A stretch of 64,000 bases of DNA from Phreatobacter oligotrophus (lineage in GTDB: Bacteria > Pseudomonadota > Alphaproteobacteria > Rhizobiales > Phreatobacteraceae), in contig NZ_PZZL01000003.1 of NCBI RefSeq assembly GCF_003046185.1, positions 490,946 through 554,945 of the forward strand. The letters run 5' to 3'. Below the pieces are notes generated by a model. The model was given only the letters and a program-made list of their open reading frames with translations. It was not told the DNA's origin and did not search any database. This document shows positions 59,900-64,000 of the stretch, piece after piece; within the stretch, counting starts at the first letter, position 1; the number at the start of each line of letters is the position of its first letter. The position numbers and the translations under genes are program-made.

Positions 59900-60792
59900 C
59901 AGTGCAGAGCCCCACCACCGTTCCCGCCGTCGCCGAAACGGCCGCCGAGGCGCCGAAGCGGATCAGCCTGTGGCGCCTCGTGCGCCGTTATCCGACCATC
60001 GTCATCGGCTCGTCGATCCTCATCACGATCATCCTGGTCGCCATCTTCGCGCCCTTCCTCGGCACGGTTGACCCGACGGCGATCTCGACCCGCATGAGGA
60101 CCCGCGAGCCCTCGGCGCAGTTCTGGTTCGGCACCGACATGCTCGGCCGCGACATCTATTCCCGCGTGCTCTACGGCGCCCGCGTGTCGCTGGTCGTCGG
60201 CTTCTCGGTCGCCATCCTCGCCTCCGTGCTCGGCCTTGCCATCGGCCTCGTCGCCGGCTTCATCCGCAAGGCCGACGCCATCATCATGCGGGTGATGGAC
60301 GGCATCATGTCGATCCCCTCCATCCTGCTGGCCATCGCGCTGATGGCGCTGACCCGCGGCTCGGTCGGCAACGTCATCCTCGCCATCACCATCGCCGAGA
60401 TCCCGCGCGTCTCGCGCCTCGTCCGCGGCGTGGTGCTGTCCCTGCGCGAGCAGCCCTATGTGGATGCGGCGGTGGCCGCCGGCACCTCGACGCCGGTCAT
60501 CATCGTCAAGCACATCCTGCCCAACACGCTGGCGCCGATCATCGTCCAGGCGACCTATATCTGCGCCGCGGCCATGATCACCGAGGCGATCCTGTCCTTC
60601 ATCGGCGCCGGCACCCCGCCGATCACGCCGTCCTGGGGCAACATCATGGCCGAGGGCCGGGCGCTCTGGCAGGTGAAGTTCTACATCGTGCTCTTCCCGG
60701 CCATGTTCCTGTCCATCACCGTGCTCGCCGTGAACCTCCTCGGCGACGGGTTGCGCGACGCCCTCGACCCGCGGCTCGCCAAGACCATCTGA
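59896..60792 (+). CDS. ABC transporter permease, DppC type
   Basis: A 298-residue permease with an extended cytoplasmic N-terminus and six helices. The conserved [20 protein letters not shown] and the EAA loop [20 protein letters not shown] then [20 protein letters not shown] mark the DppC family. TTG start in the overlapping TTGA with dppB-type stop; a GTG two codons later is possible. A strong terminator follows, so no ATPase gene belongs to this operon. Confidence 0.93.
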   Translation: MTVQSPTTVPAVAETAAEAPKRISLWRLVRRYPTIVIGSSILITIILVAIFAPFLGTVDPTAISTRMRTREPSAQFWFGTDMLGRDIYSRVLYGARVSLVVGFSVAILASVLGLAIGLVAGFIRKADAIIMRVMDGIMSIPSILLAIALMALTRGSVGNVILAITIAEIPRVSRLVRGVVLSLREQPYVDAAVAAGTSTPVIIVKHILPNTLAPIIVQATYICAAAMITEAILSFIGAGTPPITPSWGNIMAEGRALWQVKFYIVLFPAMFLSITVLAVNLLGDGLRDALDPRLAKTI

Positions 60793-60834
60793 GTGACCAC
60801 GATCTGAGTCCGAGGGCCAAGGCCCCCAAAACAC

Positions 60835-60870
60835 GAACGGCGCGGGATCGCTCCCGCGCCGTTCGCTTTT
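60835..60870 (+). terminator. Bidirectional terminator between permease and murA
   Basis: Perfect 13-bp stem GAACGGCGCGGGA/TCCCGCGCCGTTC with a TCGC loop, followed by GCTTTT. The flanks CCAAAA/TTTTGG make it work on both strands for the convergent genes. Confidence 0.92.
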
Positions 60871-60888
60871 GGAAGGGTCAGGCAGGCC

Positions 60889-62181
60889 TCAGCCGCCGGA
60901 AATGCGCTCCACATCGGCGCCGACCGCCGAGAGCTTGGTCTCCAGCCGCTCGAAGCCGCGGTCGAGGTGATAGACGCGGTTGACCATGGTCTCGCCCTGG
61001 GCGGCCAGCGCGGCGATGACCAGCGACACCGAGGCGCGCAGGTCGGTGGCCATGACCGGCGCGCCCTTCAGCGTGTCGACGCCCTCGATCGTGGCGGTCT
61101 GGCCGTCGAGATGGATATGCGCGCCGAGGCGGGCGAGCTCCTGCACATGCATGAAGCGGTTCTCGAAAATCGTCTCGGTGATGCGCGACGTGCCCTTGGC
61201 GCGCGTCATCAGGCCCATGAGCTGGGCCTGCAGGTCGGTGGGGAAGCCCGGATAGGGATCGGTCGTCACCGTCACCGGCGACAGGCCGTGCCCGTTGCGC
61301 TTCACGCGGATGCCCTCGTTGGTCGAGGTGATCTCGGCGCCGGCCTCCACCAGCACGTCGAGCGCGGCCTGCAGCAGCTCGGGACGGGCGCCCTCCAGCA
61401 GCACGTCGCCGCCGGCCATGGCCACGCACATGGCATAGGTGCCGGTCTCGATGCGGTCGGCCACCACGGCGTGATGGGCGCCGCGCAGGCGCGAGACACC
61501 CGTCACTTCGATCGTCGACGTGCCATGACCCTTGATCCGCGCGCCCATCTTGATGAGGCAGTCGGCGAGGTCGACGATCTCCGGCTCGCGCGCGGCGTTG
61601 TGGATCACCGTCGTGCCGTCGGCCAGCGAGGCGGCCATCAGCGCCACATGGGTGCCGCCGACCGTCACCTTCGGGAAATCGATCTCCGCGCCCTTGAGGC
61701 CCTTGTCGGCCGAGACCACGGCATAGCCGGCATCGATGTCGATTGTGGCGCCCAGGCGCTCCAGCGCCATGAGGAGCAGGTCCACCGGCCGCGTGCCGAT
61801 GGCGCAGCCGCCCGGCAGCGACACCTTGGCGCGGCCCATGCGGGCGAGCAGCGGCGCGATGACCCAGAAGCTGGCGCGCATGGTGGAGACGAGCTCATAG
61901 GGCGCCGTCGTGTCGACGATGGAGCGGGCGTTGAGGCGCACGGTCTGGCCGGTCAGCACCTCGTCGCCATTGCGCTTGCCGGCAATGGTCACGTCGACGC
62001 CGTGATTGCCGAGGATGCGGGCGAGGTTCGACACGTCGGAGAGGCGCGGGACGTTGGCGAGCGTCAGTTCGTCCTCGGTGAGCAGCGAGGCGATCATCAG
62101 CGGCAGGGCGGCGTTCTTCGCCCCGGAGATCGGGATGGTGCCGTGAAGCGGGCGTCCACCCGTGATGCGGATGCGGTCCAT
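60889..62181 (-). CDS. murA: UDP-N-acetylglucosamine 1-carboxyvinyltransferase MurA
   Basis: First committed step of peptidoglycan synthesis: enolpyruvyl transfer from PEP to UDP-GlcNAc. The 430-residue protein has K22 ([10 protein letters not shown]), the fosfomycin-target cysteine C126 in [11 protein letters not shown], and [12 protein letters not shown] near the middle of the second domain. The Cys rather than Asp at this site predicts fosfomycin sensitivity at target level. GAGGAG before the ATG at 62181 decides the start. Confidence 0.97.
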   Translation of the reverse strand: MDRIRITGGRPLHGTIPISGAKNAALPLMIASLLTEDELTLANVPRLSDVSNLARILGNHGVDVTIAGKRNGDEVLTGQTVRLNARSIVDTTAPYELVSTMRASFWVIAPLLARMGRAKVSLPGGCAIGTRPVDLLLMALERLGATIDIDAGYAVVSADKGLKGAEIDFPKVTVGGTHVALMAASLADGTTVIHNAAREPEIVDLADCLIKMGARIKGHGTSTIEVTGVSRLRGAHHAVVADRIETGTYAMCVAMAGGDVLLEGARPELLQAALDVLVEAGAEITSTNEGIRVKRNGHGLSPVTVTTDPYPGFPTDLQAQLMGLMTRAKGTSRITETIFENRFMHVQELARLGAHIHLDGQTATIEGVDTLKGAPVMATDLRASVSLVIAALAAQGETMVNRVYHLDRGFERLETKLSAVGADVERISGG

Positions 62182-62364
62182 GCGGAACTCCTCGGAGGGA
62201 GGGCTCGCCGTCGCGGCGCCCGCCGTCGAATCGCCCGGCGGGGTTTCTGGAGCATGCCGCCGCGGCCGGGCCATCGTCTAGCCGACCAAGGGGGGCGAAA
62301 CAAGGAAGGCCCTGCGGCGGAATTCCGGCCGGTGCCGCAGCACCGCAGCCGCCACCGCCATGGT

Positions 62365-62529
62365 TCAGCCCGGCTCGTCCTCGCTCGCGCTCCTGGCCTT
62401 CGCCTGCTCCTTGCGGCGCTTCAGGTTGGCGCGCAGCTGCGCCGCGAGCCGCTCGGCGCGGGGATCGCGCGGCTTTGCCGCCCCACCCGGAGCCTCCACG
62501 CCGCCTGCCGCTGCATCCTTCTCCGCCAT
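62365..62529 (-). CDS. Small conserved alphaproteobacterial protein (54 aa)
   Basis: A 54-residue protein with an Ala/Gly-rich start and a basic helical core RAERLAAQLRANLKRRKEQAKAR (about 24-46; 20-residue-class motif RLAAQLRANLKRRKEQ). Proteins with R-RLA--LR-NLKRRK-QA occur near murA in Rhizobiales and are uncharacterised (family memory). No signal peptide; the helix may bind nucleic acid or membrane. AGGA/GAGGG lie before the ATG at 62529. It is upstream of murA by 183 nt on the same strand. Confidence 0.75.
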   Translation of the reverse strand: MAEKDAAAGGVEAPGGAAKPRDPRAERLAAQLRANLKRRKEQAKARSASEDEPG

Positions 62530-62690
62530 GCCCTCGATCCTACTGCTGCGGCGGCGATCCTGCCGCCAGCGGAGCGGCCCTGCAACGTCCTCTCCACCAA
62601 TTCGCCCCGCCGCCCTTGCATCGCGCCGCACCCTGTGGCAGGAACGCGCCTCGTTCGCACCGCGCACCGCTTGGACGCGCGTCGGGCCTC

Positions 62691-62765
<75 letters not shown>

Positions 62766-63041
62766 TTCCCAAGACATCCCCACGTTGAGCGCTTCAGCAC
62801 TTTTAGTGGGCTAGCGCTGTCTCCACCGTGGGACAGAGGGGTGGAACAATAGCTCGCAAAAAGTCGCTGCGAGATGGTCTAGATGTTACGAGCGCACGGA
62901 TAGATGTCCGAAGCGTTCGACCGTGCCGCTGTGGTGCCAGTCACGGTGAAAAAGGTGGAAGGCTGAGGAGATACACTCTCCTACAGGGAGCACTCTATCG
63001 TATAACTCAGACAAAAAATCATGAATTGCACCTACCTCCGG
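62766..63041. other. Lower-GC gap after tRNA-Thr
   Basis: 276 bp with no convincing gene. A plus-strand frame (62828-63058, 76 codons) has no Shine-Dalgarno or recognisable family. CCCCACG near 62779 and CGTGGG near 62828 could pair around AGCGCT-containing arms. No second copy of the tRNA 3' end is visible within the window. Confidence 0.5.
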
Positions 63042-63869
63042 TTAAGAGGGGGGCATAAGCGCTGCCGATGCTTCCCGTTCACAGTTCGCGGTCACCTGAT
63101 TGAACCATCCCTCCAGCTCGCTCGACTTGACCGCCTCGCGTCGCAGATGCGGCCCGAAGTGGTCCAAACAGTTTAGGAGAGCCTCCCGACATAACTCCGC
63201 CCCCTCGACAACCCCGCGGCCGATGCTGACATCGCGAGGCGGTAATTCTCCGTGAACAATCTTTGATCGGAGTTTGTAGAAGCGCCTTACGCGTTCCTGC
63301 TGGAGGCCAAATGCTCCCGGTTCGCGAGGATCGCACAGGAAGGCAGCTGATCGTTTGGAGAGAACAACTGTGATGTCCTGAACCTCGCCGGTCATCATCA
63401 TTGTTTCCAGCGCGGTAGCAAATTGCACCACCCGAGTAGAACCGCGCTCCTGACGAACGGCCTCGCCATACCAGTGTACGGCGTTCAAAAAGCGCCGGCT
63501 GAGTGGCCTTGAGACGCTCGGGTCGACGACTGCCTCTAGAGCTACTGCAAACCATTCCAGCGGCTTCTGGATTTCTGGCTTAGCGAGAGACTTAGACCAG
63601 CCTGGACCGAACCCGCCTTGGCCGGTTCTCTCTTCAAGGACAGACGAATGAAGATTGCCGTAGGCATCCGCAACAAGGGTCGCCCTGACATCGTTCCGCA
63701 CCGCCGGCCCGCGAAGGCGCATCCTATCCGTCGCGAACGCACCAAAGAGGAGATGAAGGCAGTCTAGCGCTGACGTAACAGCACGGGTGGCGATCGCTTC
63801 CGATGTATCTTGGTCGCAGTCCTCGACCCGAACCACCGCCACCCATCGGAAGGACCGATAATAGCGCAA
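63042..63869 (-). CDS. Apea-like HEPN domain protein (possibly 5'-truncated)
   Basis: A 275-codon frame starting TTG. The C-terminal half has features of an Apea-like HEPN domain: RVVQFATALETMMMTGEVQD (about 146-165), then KRSAAFLCD and the ribonuclease-type R-X4-H in KLRSKIVHGELPP (R201, H206). Many HEPN proteins with this motif are RNases in phage defence or toxin-antitoxin systems. The N-terminal part is not recognised. Amino-acid-like sequence continues upstream of the TTG (RRDLLCLSLRYYRSF) to a stop at 63918-63920, with no good start, so the 5' end may be lost. G+C is lower than in the housekeeping genes. Confidence 0.65.
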   Translation of the reverse strand: MRYYRSFRWVAVVRVEDCDQDTSEAIATRAVTSALDCLHLLFGAFATDRMRLRGPAVRNDVRATLVADAYGNLHSSVLEERTGQGGFGPGWSKSLAKPEIQKPLEWFAVALEAVVDPSVSRPLSRRFLNAVHWYGEAVRQERGSTRVVQFATALETMMMTGEVQDITVVLSKRSAAFLCDPREPGAFGLQQERVRRFYKLRSKIVHGELPPRDVSIGRGVVEGAELCREALLNCLDHFGPHLRREAVKSSELEGWFNQVTANCEREASAALMPPS

Positions 63870-63938
63870 TGAAAGACAGAGAAGATCGCGCCTGAGGTTG
63901 CTCGTTGAATCAGCCCCCTAATTGCCCGGACACGACCC

Positions 63939-63955
63939 ACCCTTAAGATAAGGGT
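63939..63955. promoter_or_regulatory. Perfect dyad upstream of the HEPN gene
   Basis: ACCCTTA-AGA-TAAGGGT, 70 bp upstream of the TTG start, followed on the right by AT-richer sequence to the window end. Operator or short hairpin; regulator unknown. Confidence 0.4.
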
Positions 63956-64000
63956 TAGGAGTAATGTCGTGCGCATGACTGGTTCTTATCCGAAGAGTGA

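Noticed and set aside
62828..63058. A 76-residue plus-strand frame after tRNA-Thr
   Set aside because: No ribosome site, mixed composition, and overlap with the end of the HEPN gene; kept only as a note in the gap entry.

Overview
The window is a 64 kb piece of a GC-rich (roughly two-thirds G+C by eye) alphaproteobacterial chromosome, most likely order Hyphomicrobiales (Rhizobiales; Phreatobacter/Bosea-like). The evidence is the gene set: a separate F0 operon (atpI-atpB-atpE-b'-b) without F1 genes, short RNase D, lptC-lptA-lptB next to rpoN, the small-protein families DUF2948, DUF4170, DUF2093, DUF6101 and DUF721/DciA, and dispersed short repeats typical of the order. Genus assignment is inference.

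Layout. 1-6.6 kb: cysE, rpoN and the LPS-export genes lptB-lptA-lptC, then rnd, all on the minus strand, with one small secreted SnoaL-like gene facing lptB. 6.7-12.7 kb: DUF2948, then a LysR gene divergent from a hydro-lyase / cupin / TRAP-transporter operon. 12.9-17.1 kb: an unusual FAD oxidoreductase-methyltransferase fusion followed by an ABC exporter. 17.1-26.5 kb: an AT-richer gap, fabI, a DnaJ-like gene, pdxH, an SDR gene, an XRE/MmyB regulator, corA, a LysE/ArgO exporter, and an L,D-transpeptidase bracketed by two related tiny genes. 26.8-30.2 kb: smc. 30.2-31.8 kb: a repeat-rich kilobase with two good promoters, ending in a two-gene module whose first gene is frameshifted. 31.8-36.7 kb: a copper amine oxidase and the F0 operon. 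37-44.4 kb: a DsbA-like protein, DUF6101, then a tight operon for the inner LPS core (pmbA, IMPase/CysQ-like, DUF4170, DUF374 acyltransferase, waaA, lpxK). 44.4-51.7 kb: a GlxA-type regulator, rhodanese, lspA, dciA/mutY and membrane proteins. 51.7-52.5 kb: a DUF559 gene between two copies of an inverted-repeat element. 52.5-56.9 kb: beta-ketoadipate genes pcaIJFHG with a PcaR-like double operator. 57-60.9 kb: a peptide-type ABC importer (binding protein and two permeases, no ATPases) behind a textbook sigma-54 promoter. 60.9-64 kb: murA, a 54-residue conserved protein, tRNA-Thr(GGT), then a lower-GC segment with an Apea-like HEPN protein.

How it fits together. Most of the window is housekeeping envelope biology: lipid A/Kdo (waaA, lpxK, DUF374), LPS export (lptABC), peptidoglycan (murA, L,D-transpeptidase), lipoprotein processing (lspA) and fatty acid synthesis (fabI). 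Between these lie nutrient-scavenging units (TRAP, peptide ABC, pca, amine oxidase), each with its own regulator or recognisable operator. The best candidates for undescribed biology are the frameshifted small-protein/HTH module (31.0-31.8 kb), the FAD-methyltransferase fusion with its neighbouring exporter (12.9-17.1 kb), the paired tiny proteins around the L,D-transpeptidase (25.2-26.5 kb), and the HEPN gene after tRNA-Thr (63-64 kb). No rRNA, CRISPR array, transposase or prophage was seen.
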